From positions 558,001-622,000 of the forward strand of contig NC_063019.1 of the NCBI RefSeq assembly GCF_020509005.1: a DNA stretch of 64,000 nucleotides. Reading direction: 5' to 3'. The notes under the pieces were generated by a model. It did no database searches. It was not told the origin of the DNA and worked only from the letters and a program-made list of their open reading frames with translations. The translations under genes and the position numbers were made by a program. Each line of letters starts with the position of its first letter. The first letter of the stretch is position 1. Below, in pieces: positions 31,867 to 43,067 of this stretch. Origin of the DNA: Fulvia fulva (Eukaryota; Ascomycota; Dothideomycetes; Mycosphaerellales; Mycosphaerellaceae).

Positions 31867-32376
31867 CTATGTAAGACATGATTGAAGTAGTTGCTTGACA
31901 GCTCCAAGACTTTGATCCAACTGCTTATGAGTGTACCAAATGATCGGCTCGACTGCAGTCCCGTGGATGAAGAGTATTTCGCGGTCGAGTGGAACCCCTT
32001 GGCGGTAGTAGAAGAACAGCGCGTGACTCAGAGCGAACCTTGCAGAGAGCAGAGACCAGTTTCCACACGGGCCCCAGAGATAGTGTACTCGTCGAAGTAG
32101 TCCGCGCTGCTCAGCGGTCATTGAATGAGGCCAGTCGACACAGATGTCCTTGTCGCTAAAGCGGAAAGTGGTGTGGCTGTAGTATGCTTGCATAGCTGCA
32201 ACGCGTAGGGCGCGGTTGATCTGGAGCCCGGTTGGACGTGACATTGGGCCACGGCCTACGTCAACTTCATCGTCCTCTCAGGAAAGTGTGGTGTACTCGA
32301 GGATTTGGTTGAAGAGTTCGCCAGGGAGCGCTTGGACTCGAGCTGCGAGTCGTTCCATCGTGGTGGTGATGGTCAT
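31867..32376 (-). pseudogene. 2EXR / F-box-like gene with in-frame TGA (copy 6)
   Basis: The frame runs from ATG 32376 to the stop at 31867 (170 codons) with one in-frame TGA at 32278-32280. Before the stop are VQALPGELFNQILEYTTLS; after it are EDDEVDVGRG and GLQINRALRVAAMQAYYSHT. The intact paralogue at 32581 and copy 5 read through this position. The copy is divergent from the intact gene at 32581, with about 200 bp between their starts. No intron can remove the stop. A short product from ATG 32244 would lack the F-box-like part. Confidence 0.72.
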
Positions 32377-32580
32377 GCTGAGTGTTGTGAAGAGGCGAGT
32401 CTTAAATAGTAGCCAGGCTTGGAGACCCGGTGAACCGAAGCTCGAGTCCAGCTGACCACCGCGAAAAAGATTGGCGATGACGTAGTTTCCGCCGCTAGCA
32501 TGTGATCGAAGACTACAACTTGTATCTTCCTTTCTGATCTTCTACATCACTCTTACAACCACTCTTCCTCGACTCTAGAC

Positions 32581-33306
32581 ATGGCTACCAATACGAACAT
32601 GTCGCTCACCCGCCAAGTCCAGGCTCTTCCGCCAGAGCTCTTCAAACAGATTCTCGACTACACTGTCCTTCCCAACACCGGTGGTGTAGTTCACATCAAC
32701 AGAGACTACCGCCCACCAGTTGGCCTCAGTATCAACCGCGCAACACGCACAGAAGTCGCGCATCTCCACTACGGCACCAGGACCTTCCAATTGATCGGCG
32801 ACTTCGACTCATCCTCATCCAATATCATCCTTGTGGCTTGGCTCAAGTCGCTTCCAGTCAAGCATCGCGAGATCACCTCCAAGATCCACTGCCCCTGCCA
32901 GATCGATAAGACATGCAACAACACGCCACTTTCCGATTCTGGCTACCTCACAGAGAAGGTCAATGCGATGAGGGAGATCGACAGTTGCCTCGAGACGGAA
33001 GGTATTAGATGGCAGAGACCGTGTGCTGTATTGATATTGCCGAGAGGTTGGGCCGAGGTGGAGAGGCGCGCTGGTGCAACTATGACAGGTTCGCGGAGAT
33101 TCTTGTGGCTTCTTGGCAGAGGAGGTGATGGCATCTCGATTGATGGACGAGCGCAGTGGCCAATAACGCCAGACTCTCATGCGTATGACATTTCAATGCA
33201 ATGGGCGAGGTCGGCGATGTCAAGTCACACCATTTTGTGGCTCGAGTCTGTGTCCGCGAGACATACAGCTTGCAGGGAAGCGAGACTGTGTACAGGGGAG
33301 CAGTAA
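32581..33306 (+). CDS. 2EXR / F-box-like domain protein (intact copy 7)
   Basis: A single exon encodes 241 residues from ATG 32581 (MATNTNMSLTRQ). The hallmark VQALPPELFKQILDYTVLP is followed by the GLSINRATRTEVAHLHYGT block, AWLKSLP, and a variable Cys-containing middle. The C-terminal part (AVLILPRGWAEVERR onward) is less family-like. This is the only unbroken member of the local group of three at 30.7-33.3 kb. The function is unknown. Confidence 0.75.
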   Translation: MATNTNMSLTRQVQALPPELFKQILDYTVLPNTGGVVHINRDYRPPVGLSINRATRTEVAHLHYGTRTFQLIGDFDSSSSNIILVAWLKSLPVKHREITSKIHCPCQIDKTCNNTPLSDSGYLTEKVNAMREIDSCLETEGIRWQRPCAVLILPRGWAEVERRAGATMTGSRRFLWLLGRGGDGISIDGRAQWPITPDSHAYDISMQWARSAMSSHTILWLESVSARHTACREARLCTGEQ

Positions 33307-33547
33307 ACAGAAAGTCGATGCAAAGATGGAACTCTATGAAGATCAACCTCAAAGTCTTCCCGCTAGTATCTATCCATGAGAACAGCTCTCTCACAGCCTG
33401 GAATTCAAATGACTCGAATTCGGCCTCGCTCAACATCTCCTCACCCCGCACTGTCCCTCTCTCGAAGCCGTGCATGGTGCTGCGTATGATCATGGTGAGG
33501 TCAACGTCAGGTATCCATCGGGGGTCATCATGAATGGCCAGCAACAT
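33080..33547 (-). CDS. Possible small gene or 3' fragment related to 2EXR neighbours
   Basis: A minus-strand frame of 155 codons overlaps the 3' end of the preceding gene. Its first 75 residues (WIPDVDLTMIIRSTMHGFER, GEEMLSEAEFESFEFQAVRE) have a charged, helical, protein-like composition; the part overlapping the neighbour does not. It may be a degenerate C-terminus of another family member. Support is weak. Confidence 0.3.
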   Translation of the reverse strand: MLLAIHDDPRWIPDVDLTMIIRSTMHGFERGTVRGEEMLSEAEFESFEFQAVRELFSWIDTSGKTLRLIFIEFHLCIDFLFTAPLYTVSLPCKLYVSRTQTRATKWCDLTSPTSPIALKCHTHESLALLATALVHQSRCHHLLCQEATRISANLS

Positions 33548-33695
33548 TTAGCTCTGCCATGCCTACTATACGCGGTCGATTATATGCCCAGCAATAGTGA
33601 GGTGAACTCGAGCGCCCGTGAAAAGCTGGTAGTCTGACGCGTGGGACATCGTCTGGCACCGCACTTTCTTCGCTGATATGTATCATGATCGACTA

Positions 33696-35006
33696 TCAGA
33701 CCGTAAAGTCCTTATACGTCCACTTCTCCGTCCTGAACGTCTGCTTCTTCTTAACCTGCCCAACCTTCTTCCGCACTTCTAGCTTGCCGTTGATCAAGAG
33801 ATTGCGGTATCGGTCAGTAAGCAGGTTGCCCTCTGGCTTCAGTCTCCTCAGCGACTCCGTCAGATCATCTGGTAGCGTCACCTCCACTGGTGCCTCTGGT
33901 ATAGGCAGCTTGCCGAATCTCCTCTTCTGCAGCTCGACCTGGTGATCATTCTCGTCCGAGTCAGATGAGTAGTCCACCTTCTGCAATTCTGTGCCTGGTC
34001 TTCGCAGCTTGTCCTTTGCTGAGACTTCCCTCGCAATCTCCCTGATTCGCTTCTCTTGTATGTCTTTCTCCTTTTGCTTCTTCTCCCACTTCTCTCGTGC
34101 TTCTCGCTCTTTCCGTGCCTTGACCTTATTCCTCTCTGAAGGTGTTTTGCGGCTCTTCTGCTTCTGTGTATGACTCTCCTTTTCTGCCTCGCTCTGGATG
34201 CCTTCCCACTCGCTCTCCCATGCACTTTCGTAGTCGGTGGCGTACTCCTCTTTCTCTGCCGCTTCAACCTTCGCTCCTTCCTCCGCAGCTACGCGTTCAC
34301 GCTCGGCTTGTGCCGCTTCCGCAGCGAGTCTTGCCTTCTCTGCTTCGACTGCAGCAGCACCCTCGCGCTGGAAGAGGTCTGACCAATCGTGCACGTCAGG
34401 CATATACGACTTGCCACTTTCAGGCTTGCGAACGTGTGCAAGCGGCTTCTTGCTGGTGGTGAGAGGTACAGGCGCATGCTTCAGCGTCTTCGGCTCGCGC
34501 TTTTGCTTGGGAGGCTCCAGAAAGTCTAGCTTCTTGTATGTCTCATCTTCCACAGGCGCTCCCCAGACATCGTGAACAGCTTGGTCGTCGATCTTGATGC
34601 CAATGTTTGCCCCATCTGCCACGTTTCGCAGCCGCTGCAGCTCCCTATGTGAGACGTACTTGCCATTCTTCTGCTTCTTGCCGGTCGTCACTGGCACTTC
34701 TTCGGCTTTCCTCTTACGACCAGGACTCAGAGCAGGAACAGCGCTTCGTTGTGCCAAGATGTCGTCTGCCTTCAGCAGCTTCTTTGGCTTGTGTGTCTTC
34801 TCAATCTCCGCATCGCCCTCCAAGTCTGTTGCGAACAGCTGATCGGCCGCCCTTTCTGATATAACACCGCCTTTGATGATTTCATCGCGAACATTTTCCA
34901 ATCCATCCTGCACTTCGCTCACATCGACGTTCTTGCGCCATGCCTTCTTTCCCTTTCGCGAAGGCTGCGAGTGCGTCGCCGGGGCTGTCTTGACTTTGTC
35001 GGCCAT
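33696..35006 (-). CDS. NOP53: Ribosome biogenesis protein NOP53 (GLTSCR2/PICT1 family)
   Basis: A single exon encodes 436 residues from ATG 35006 (MADKVKTAP). Family features are the N-terminal RKGKKAWRKNVDVSEVQDGLE, the central Lys/Glu-rich coiled coil (EREAREKWEKKQKEKDIQEK) and the C-terminal LPDDLTESLRRLKPEGNLL, DRYRNLLINGKLEVR and KKVGQVKKKQTFRTEKWTYKDF in order. NOP53 is nucleolar. It helps late maturation of the 60S subunit by bringing the exosome/Mtr4 to pre-ribosomes (established for yeast). It is divergent from the Rab gene, with 423 bp between starts. Confidence 0.92.
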   Translation of the reverse strand: MADKVKTAPATHSQPSRKGKKAWRKNVDVSEVQDGLENVRDEIIKGGVISERAADQLFATDLEGDAEIEKTHKPKKLLKADDILAQRSAVPALSPGRKRKAEEVPVTTGKKQKNGKYVSHRELQRLRNVADGANIGIKIDDQAVHDVWGAPVEDETYKKLDFLEPPKQKREPKTLKHAPVPLTTSKKPLAHVRKPESGKSYMPDVHDWSDLFQREGAAAVEAEKARLAAEAAQAERERVAAEEGAKVEAAEKEEYATDYESAWESEWEGIQSEAEKESHTQKQKSRKTPSERNKVKARKEREAREKWEKKQKEKDIQEKRIREIAREVSAKDKLRRPGTELQKVDYSSDSDENDHQVELQKRRFGKLPIPEAPVEVTLPDDLTESLRRLKPEGNLLTDRYRNLLINGKLEVRKKVGQVKKKQTFRTEKWTYKDFTV

Positions 35007-36156
<1,150 letters not shown>

Positions 36157-36435
36157 TCATTCTAGGCAAGAGCAGACAGGTCACGGACCATATATCCTTG
36201 TACATCCGTGCGCTGCATTGGAGCAGACATCAAGCTCCAGCTAGGAGTTGAGGCATCGGTGGACGGACAACGCTAAAAGCATGAAGCGAGGCGTAGGAGG
36301 CGCAGGAATGTGCTGCATGGAGCACTCAGGTGCGATGACAGGCACGAATGTATGTACTGTTTAGACATAGCCAGAGCCTTGTGCTGCAGCTATGAACCAT
36401 TTCTCAATCAGCCGCACTTTCCGTGCTCGCAACGC

Positions 36436-37164
36436 TCAGCAGTACGACCGCTGCGTGCCTTCATCATATCCCGGCCAGTCGATCTTGGTGTACTGCGACT
36501 CGAAACACCACAACGTCAGTCCGTGGCTTGCAACATACAAATGGTCCCGGGCTTTCTCCCAGAGGTACTCCAAGATAGCCTCGATGCCCTTTCTGGTCAG
36601 GAACAATGAACGATCCGGCGATCTCCGCATGGACCAATGTACGATGGCCGTCGCCATGGCCGTCGACGTGGCCTCGATCTCCTTGTGCTCTTTTTGCAAC
36701 TCTTCCCATGGAGCTCCAAAAATCGAGTGATAGCGCACGTCCTCCGGTGGGTACGCCATCACATGCCAAACGCCATCCTGCTGTTCAACCGTACAGCAAC
36801 ACTGCACGGACTGCACCGTGATCTGCCGGCTCAAAGGGATCCTCGACGCGCCAAACAATCGCAGCCAGCGCCGGGTTGTCTCGGCTTTTTTCCGCCCGGC
36901 TCTGATCTGGAGGGGGCGCGTGCTGTGGTAAACCGGTAGGAATTCTTTCCGAATCTGGCGATTGACTTCGGCAAACCTCGAAATTCGATCTAGCTTTTGG
37001 CGAGGATAGCTGTTGATGGTGCTGTTGTCGATTCGAAGTCGTCGGCCGCCATTGAAGCCACAGCCACCTCGCAGCCCGCTCACAGGCACGTTGATATACT
37101 CGTATATCTGAGGCCGTATCTCTGCCGGCAGGTCGAAGAATGTCGTCGGTGGTGCTGAGACCAT
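36436..37164 (-). CDS. 2EXR / F-box-like domain protein (copy 8)
   Basis: A single exon encodes 242 residues from ATG 37164 (MVSAPPTTFFDLPAEIRPQI). The upstream open frame to 37269 is unlikely to be used. The hallmark is FFDLPAEIRPQIYEYI; the second block is FAEVNRQIRKEFLPVYH, followed by WLRLFG. It is the most divergent of the eight copies and resembles the group commonly found near single genes rather than the 30-33 kb trio. It converges with the Rab gene. Confidence 0.75.
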   Translation of the reverse strand: MVSAPPTTFFDLPAEIRPQIYEYINVPVSGLRGGCGFNGGRRLRIDNSTINSYPRQKLDRISRFAEVNRQIRKEFLPVYHSTRPLQIRAGRKKAETTRRWLRLFGASRIPLSRQITVQSVQCCCTVEQQDGVWHVMAYPPEDVRYHSIFGAPWEELQKEHKEIEATSTAMATAIVHWSMRRSPDRSLFLTRKGIEAILEYLWEKARDHLYVASHGLTLWCFESQYTKIDWPGYDEGTQRSYC

Positions 37165-38084
37165 GATTTGGAATGCACTGGAGGTTGAAGGGAGACTGGC
37201 GGTACCAGCGGTCATATAAGCCTGCTGGAGTGTGGTACAGTGGGACAACAACTGGTGCTGTGGAATCATGACATACCAATAGGATCATTGGATAGAGCAA
37301 GAGTTATTCGTCCAGGCTCGATCGGGCTACCGAGTCGCCGTGTGCAACCAGCAACTGAAATGATGAGAGGCTCACACAGGCGTGCGTCTGAAGGTGGGCT
37401 GTCGGCAGCGTACCAAAGAACTTCTCTGACGGTACTGGAGCGAAATCCGGGAGAAGGCTGATCGTCCAACGAACATGGGACTCGAAGCGACAGCCGAGAC
37501 TTGTTGGTGGCTGATACAGCAAGTCTGGCAACTGATAGATCAGGAGATCAAGGGCTATCGCAGAAAACCTTCATTACTGGACCGATCTGGCTACTGATCT
37601 ATCCTACTGAACAGCAAAGCATCAATATCCAAACCATCGCAGCCTATCTACACAATATGTGGATGTTCTGGTTCTGCTTTTGATTGAAAGCCCAAACTGC
37701 CAGTCTCTATGTCGAGTCCACAGATTACAGAGCCTTTGCCGAACGTCCCCTTAGGCTTTTCAGCATTCCCGACCGTCTTGGTTGTCCGTCCCCCAAACAA
37801 TCTGCAAAAGTGACAAACAGAAAGCAGACAAGCAGGCCTGAGAAACGACCTCAACATCACTTTGTTCTCCAGATAGAGCTCAAGCCCAGTACCGGTCCAA
37901 AATCGAGAGTTGGTTCGCATACCAGACCAATTGACTTCCCAGACCGCTGGTTTCATCCACCCGGAACAGAACACATAATGCAGAGCAGAAACCATGAAAT
38001 CAGAGCCAAGCAAATATTCTGCAAGACCTAATTCGACCGGTCTGTCCCGCTGTCCGCATACGCAAAGCTGATCTCATGTGCCGC
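37165..38084. other. Intergenic region of about 0.9 kb
   Basis: No convincing gene is seen; the frames at 37648-38031 on either strand have no motif. It contains the promoter of copy 8 and the 3' flank of the metallopeptidase-like gene. Confidence 0.4.
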
Positions 38085-39623
38085 TTATTCGGAATCATCC
38101 TGTGGCTGGCAGGTGTTGATCGGGACATATATGTCCTTGCGGTAGTCGTCCCTGCTGGTGAAAACTCCCTTAAATGGACCGCCCGCCTTCTGCGTGACGC
38201 CACTGGACCAGTCCATCTTGTCATGGTCATGCATGGCACTCGTCAGCCCGAACCGCGCATAGTGCTCTGGGCTCATAGTGGAAAAGTAGTCCTCCAACTT
38301 TGCGGCTCGTGGCTCTGCCTTGTCGAAGAGAGCTATGTAGCCGCACTGTATCGGACCAAGCGCGGAGCCGGGCTGGCTGATGAAGGTGTCTTTCTTGGCG
38401 GGAAATCTAGCAGAGGTCAGTGGTGATACATCAAGAGCACCTGAGAATAGACCTACCCCTTTGGCAATCTCATGTTTTGGTCAACATCCGCCCCATAAGG
38501 TGGAAAGTCTTCAGTCAGCCGCGCTTTGTCTGAGATGACCTGACCCTCCATGACCAAGTGGAAGAGCTCATGGTACAGCGCCAGGGCGTTCGTTCCCATG
38601 GTCGCCAACTCCGTCCCTACAGCATGAGCACCAGTATCCAGCTTCTGCTTCGTGATCGGCGGGACCGCATCCGGCATGGCCTGAAAGGTTTCTGGGCACA
38701 GGATCACCAATCCGCGCTTGCGATGAGTACGCTTCTGCCACTCAGAGGCGCTTGTCGGTAATGGATCGCCTGCTCCAAGAGTCTGGGCAGATACCTCTGG
38801 ATGGTTGCAAATGTGGAAGAGTGTCTCGTCATCTGGATCAGGTGGATATGGGACTGCATCAGGATCGCCGCCCCACGCTTCTTTCTCGTCCTCGCGGCGA
38901 GGCATGACGTTGTAGGACTTGTCCAGCTTGTCCCAGTGAACCCAGTAGTCGTGCCATTGCAGGCCTTGATCTTGCATGAAGCGGTAGATGTTTGGCTTGG
39001 TGTCTTCGCCATTCTCGTCTTTCATGGGGTCGTTGCTTTCTTGGAAGATCTGGAAGCTGGAGCCGCAGGCGAGGCGCGGTTTCTTGTCACCTTTGAGGAG
39101 TCGTGATATAGGTCATCATCTTCTGATGCCAATCTGCCGGGAGTCAGCGCCGCTGGGACGATGGATCGAGTCTGAATTTACCTTGCACTTTCCCGAATGC
39201 CAAGCTTTCGATACCTTTAGTCGCCACGCCCTTCTCGCTCATCTCGATCCCAAAGTACAGCTGCATCAGCTTCCGCTTCTCCGCATTCGACGTGTACTTG
39301 TCTTCGACAGCCGCTTCGGCTGAGGTAGTGAAGGTGTACACCTGGTCCCAGTATTGATTCAGGTGCTTCTCTGACTTGCCTGGCTCCGCTTTGGGATCAT
39401 AATACTTCGCGCACGAGTCTCTACTATTGTCGACGAGGACGTCAAATATGTCGCCGAGCTTGATCTGCTTTGCGTTGGACGCAGCCTTACTGGAGCCTGC
39501 GGCTGGTCTCAAGGGTAGGTTACCGCCAGGTGTATTCGAACTTCCGCCTGTGTTACCGCTGGGCGGAGCAGCGAGACCTATGCCTAGCAGCAGGGAGGTG
39601 GCTGATAGAGTGTCGAGGCGCAT
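38085..39623 (-). CDS. Secreted putative zinc metallopeptidase-like protein (HExxH)
   Basis: The exons are 39182-39623, 38457-39090 and 38085-38406, encoding 465 residues. Intron 1 (91 nt, GTAAAT...AAAG) and intron 2 (50 nt, GTAGGT, CTGAC, CTAG) keep phase and give KVQGDKKPRLACGSS and LPKGFPAKKDTF. Residues 1-19 form a likely signal peptide (MRLDTLSATSLLLGIGLAA). A low-complexity Gly/Ser/Pro linker follows, then a globular region. The motif YHELFHLVMEG at about residues 320-330 supplies HExxH (H321, E322, H325), the zinc site of gluzincin/metzincin and deuterolysin-like peptidases. Several cysteines (CAKYY, LACGSS, HICNHP, LCPETF) may form disulfides. A third zinc ligand cannot be assigned. 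It may be an effector-type secreted protein of plant- or insect-associated fungi, but that is inference. Confidence 0.75.
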
Positions 39624-39761
39624 CTTTAGCAGTTCAGTGCCGGTGACAAGCCCTGATGGGTTGAAATAGTGTCGGAGAGCTTGAGTAAGCCTAGGAAACC
39701 AATGGTGGTTGGGAATGAATTTACATTGCAACGCGAACTATCCTACCTGATATACCGCAGC

Positions 39762-40742
39762 TCACCAGCACATCAGCGGGCGCTTCGCTGGCACTACATC
39801 GTCAGCCTGCTCACGAGCACCCAGCATAGCACAAACACTGGCACGCCTCCCCTCACACGCCTCGCGCACATACGCCGCTTTCTTGGCCATGACCGCCACG
39901 TATCTGGAATCGTCCTCTCTGGGTGATGAACAACGCATGCCCCATGATCTGGCTGCACGAACAGCAGCTGGGTCATGCTTGACTGAACTCGGACCAAAGG
40001 AGTTGTCGCCACGCTTTAGGTCAGTCAGGATCTGCTGGAAGTAGATCTGATGATGCAGTGCCCAAGATGTGGTGTCAGGCAGCCAGCTCAACGGTTCAAG
40101 CGCTGCAATGTCATCGAGCCCTCGCGTCGCATCCTTCTGAATATCATCACGCAGTCGCCGCACTCGCATAGCACGAGTCTCATCGAGCAGCGTCACCGTC
40201 AGATCTTGTGCACGCTGCATCAGCCGGTCGATATGCTGCGTACCACCTGGAGTAGGATGGCAAACAGCATTCCTCAAATCAATCACACTATAGATTGTAG
40301 CAAGTGTGATCGCTGGTGGCAGTCCGCACATTCCGTTCTGCTGACTGGGGCAATAACTATTCCCAAAGCAGTGCTCGAGCTCACTGTTCCCGAAGCGGAC
40401 TTGGTCAGGCTCTTCGAGGTAGTACTGCCGTTGTGCTCGCGGCCAGTGGTCTCGGAGCGCATGCCAGAGGGCGCCTTGTGCGAGACTGTAGGCTTTGCGG
40501 AGATAGTAGCGCTGTGTCTGTGACGGGAGACAGACTTTGCCTGCTGGGTTGGCGGTGTAGAAATCGTCGTCGCGAAGCCGACTGCGGCTCTCCAGGCTGT
40601 CATCTTTCTCTACGATGGCGGTGCAGGGCGGACAGGTACAGGGTGTATCGTCGTATCCTGAAAAATGTGCTGTTGGCGGTTGTGAACCTCCAAAGGTAAG
40701 CGTAGCGGAGTGGAGCTCTCTACCAACCCTTCTAGACTGCAA
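39762..40742 (-). CDS. Hypothetical fungal protein, Cys-rich N-terminal part
   Basis: A single exon encodes 326 residues from ATG 40742. An N-terminal CTCPPC motif at about residue 35 could bind metal or redox partners, and four more cysteines follow at about 126-140 (LEHCFGNSYC, GMCGLPP). The C-terminal part is helical and Arg/Ala-rich. I recognise no known family. The promoter side holds two strong palindromes. The ATG follows clean non-coding sequence, which supports it as a gene. Confidence 0.6.
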   Translation of the reverse strand: MQSRRVGRELHSATLTFGGSQPPTAHFSGYDDTPCTCPPCTAIVEKDDSLESRSRLRDDDFYTANPAGKVCLPSQTQRYYLRKAYSLAQGALWHALRDHWPRAQRQYYLEEPDQVRFGNSELEHCFGNSYCPSQQNGMCGLPPAITLATIYSVIDLRNAVCHPTPGGTQHIDRLMQRAQDLTVTLLDETRAMRVRRLRDDIQKDATRGLDDIAALEPLSWLPDTTSWALHHQIYFQQILTDLKRGDNSFGPSSVKHDPAAVRAARSWGMRCSSPREDDSRYVAVMAKKAAYVREACEGRRASVCAMLGAREQADDVVPAKRPLMCW

Positions 40743-40822
40743 ATTAGCGTGCGATCCACGCTACCGCTACCCGACGTACAGTGCTTATTATACGACGACA
40801 TAGGCGTTAGCGACGAGTATAT

Positions 40823-40867
40823 GTTGGCGAGTTCGCCAACAGGCACAGTGCGGTAGGTCACGTGACC
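40823..40867. promoter_or_regulatory. Two palindromes upstream of the Cys-rich hypothetical gene
   Basis: GTTGGCGAGTTCGCCAAC (40823-40840) has perfect 8-bp arms around a 2-bp spacer, and GGTCACGTGACC (40856-40867) is a perfect 12-bp palindrome with a CACGTG E-box core. A CCAAT box follows at 40886-40890. They lie 80-150 bp upstream of ATG 40742 on the minus strand. Binding proteins are unknown; bHLH factors bind CACGTG. Confidence 0.4.
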
Positions 40868-41006
40868 CTAAAATTTGAAAGTTGACCAATCAGAGCGGGC
40901 GCCAAGGCTAGTTTAGGGCTGGTATAGAGCTTCACTCCCTCGCTGACGCCTCACCTACGTACTCGCAAGCTCGTACTCCGGTGTGGCTAGCGCTCGGTCG
41001 CTACGC

Positions 41007-41431
41007 TTAATCATAGCCAGAGTCTCCTTCAGATGTGCTGGTGGCTCCCACTTGTTCGAAGTCCGACCAGTGGCCATCATCATCGTCGTCTGTTGTGGAG
41101 GACCAGTCCAGACTTTCTAGGAAGGTTTCCGGGTCGTTCTTACTTCTGGACCGAGAGGCTACTGTGGCCTTTGCTAGCTCGCTCGAGCGACCTGTGGTAG
41201 CATCAACAACCTACCATTGGCGTCCCGCTTGGCCTCCTTGGAGAACGATGTCCCCGCCGGCGACGGGTCCTCTGAAAATGTCGAAATTGATCTTGTGCCA
41301 TCGATTTGGCCATACTTTTGTCTGTACCTTTGGAGTTCAGCTTCGAGCCCAGAATTTTGCTGCTGCAGCCTGCTGTTCTCCTGCTTGAGAGCTCGAATTT
41401 GCTCAGCGGAGTACATGCCAACGATCTTCAT
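41007..41431 (-). pseudogene. Coiled-coil hypothetical protein with a frame break
   Basis: ATG 41431 opens a frame (MKIVGMYSAEQIRALKQENS) with a heptad coiled coil (LQQQNSGLEAELQRYRQK) up to about residue 45, then a disordered stretch that ends at a TAG near 41174. A second frame from about 41205 to TAA 41007-41009 reads VVDATTGRSSELAKATVASR and SLDWSSTTDDDDGHWSDFE, clearly protein-like. The two are joined by a one-base shift around 41195-41210. No intron of normal length fits, although a very short one cannot be excluded. It may be a pseudogene, a sequencing error or an unresolved splice. Confidence 0.45.
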
Positions 41432-41999
41432 GGTTACATCTTGCTGTATTCTTGATGTCGAGACTGCTCGTGCCAAACGATGCAGTCTTGGATTTACCAA
41501 AATTTGAGCAAGCTGTGTGAGGTTTGAGGACTCGAAGAAACAAGCATGCCGTGACGGCCAATCGATATCGGGACACCTCCAACAACGAGGACAATGGATG
41601 TTGTGATCGGAGGCGAATAATGTCATTGATATGAGTTCTACCTTTGTACTATATTGGGCAAGACTCAATCCGAGCAAAGGAGGCGCCGTGTTCATGCTGA
41701 CATGTCCACCCTGCTCTGGGAACGCGGAATGGTCGCCGTGGCTGCTGCTGGGCCTTTGGCACATGTCCTCCGGCCTGGAGTCTTGATCATATGCAGACAT
41801 CAAAGAAAGTTTCTAGCTTATCGGTGAGCCCAGTTGGAGGCTGCCGTAAACCCTCAGCGCGGCTTGAAGAGAAGAAGCTGTATCGTCTAGGCATCGCCTG
41901 TTCGATTTTCACCTTCATGTGTGCAGCCCGACCATTCGGAAGGTCCACTGTATCTCGAGAGTACAGGGAATCGGGTGCGACAGCGAGCAGTGGTGTCAC

Positions 42000-43060
42000 A
42001 TCACCACTTGCCCACTTGAAAGACCCTACGTGGTAGGAGTGTGACACGTGCGCCAAGGATTCGGATGTGAAAAGTCTAAACATGAGTCTGGATCGCTCGT
42101 GGCAGCCACGAATCTCTTGTTTCCTATCGACTCCCCGAACATGCATTGTGGCTGGCTGTAAAAGACTGTACGAAAAGGTTGACATGTAATGAGCTTGTCT
42201 ATGCTTGTCATCCTCTTCCGATGCTAAGCCCTCTTGGCGTTGGTGCCATGCATGAAGACCTGTCGCCGCATGGAGATGATAACTTGGTCCTCTGCGGTCT
42301 CGTTGTCCAACTTGACGCTCCGTCTTTCTCCTTCCTATCGGTGTCTCTTTTCCCGCGACATTCAGCGTGCGGACTTGCTGGGGAATTGTTGCAGCATCGG
42401 CAATATTGCAAGGCACAGCCGCTGTCGATGTCTGCCCAATTCTGCCCAGCCAACTGCTCAAAGTGGTGCGTATGTCACTGTCCGTATTGACCAGCTTTAG
42501 CTAACTCTTACAGCCCGTCGTCGTCTCCGTCATCAGCAAAGACTGCGAATCGTTTCTTCGCACGGCAATAACGCCAGCTGAGGTGTAGGTGCAGGGCTCC
42601 CAAACTTACGCCGGCGTACCTTGCTGATCTCTCACTCACGACTACCATCAATGCTGTGCCAACTACCGTCTCGACCAACGTGGAAAGCACGACCGTCACT
42701 ACGATCACGAACCTTGACCAGGTGACTGTTGTTTGCCCGGCGGGTGTTCCGCTTCAGGAAACGGACGCATCTGCGTCTAGAAGCGGGCGCAGCCCGTGCA
42801 GTGTGCGTATGTATAACTTCGCGACCGCCCGCCCTCGCGTCCTCTTTCTCTTTTCTACTACTCTTCGACATTTAACCCCCCTCCGTCTACGCCGGTGATT
42901 CGGCCACACCTTTCTAAGTAGGCCGCTTATAGATAACGAGTAACCGGCACATTATTACGGGTAATTAACGTGTGTCGTTAGTAAGTAACCGCAACTACGA
43001 CACTCGTGCTATAGCGCGGTATATACGATTACTTGTCGCGATCCGAGCGTGCACATGGGC
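42000..43060. other. Transition zone with no supported gene
   Basis: Frames at 41787-42461 and 42632-42871 (minus) have no recognisable motif. Composition shifts from about 42900 toward the repeat block. No RNA gene is seen. Confidence 0.35.
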
Positions 43061-43067
43061 AACATCC

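Noticed and set aside
33201..33533. 110-codon plus-strand frame after 2EXR copy 7
   Set aside because: It lacks family similarity and overlaps a more protein-like minus-strand frame.
41787..42461. 224-codon open frame on the minus strand
   Set aside because: No recognisable domain, no splice support, and protein composition typical of antisense or non-coding sequence.
42632..42871. 79-codon open frame near the repeat block
   Set aside because: Arg/Ser-rich chance frame in a GC-rich stretch with no motif.
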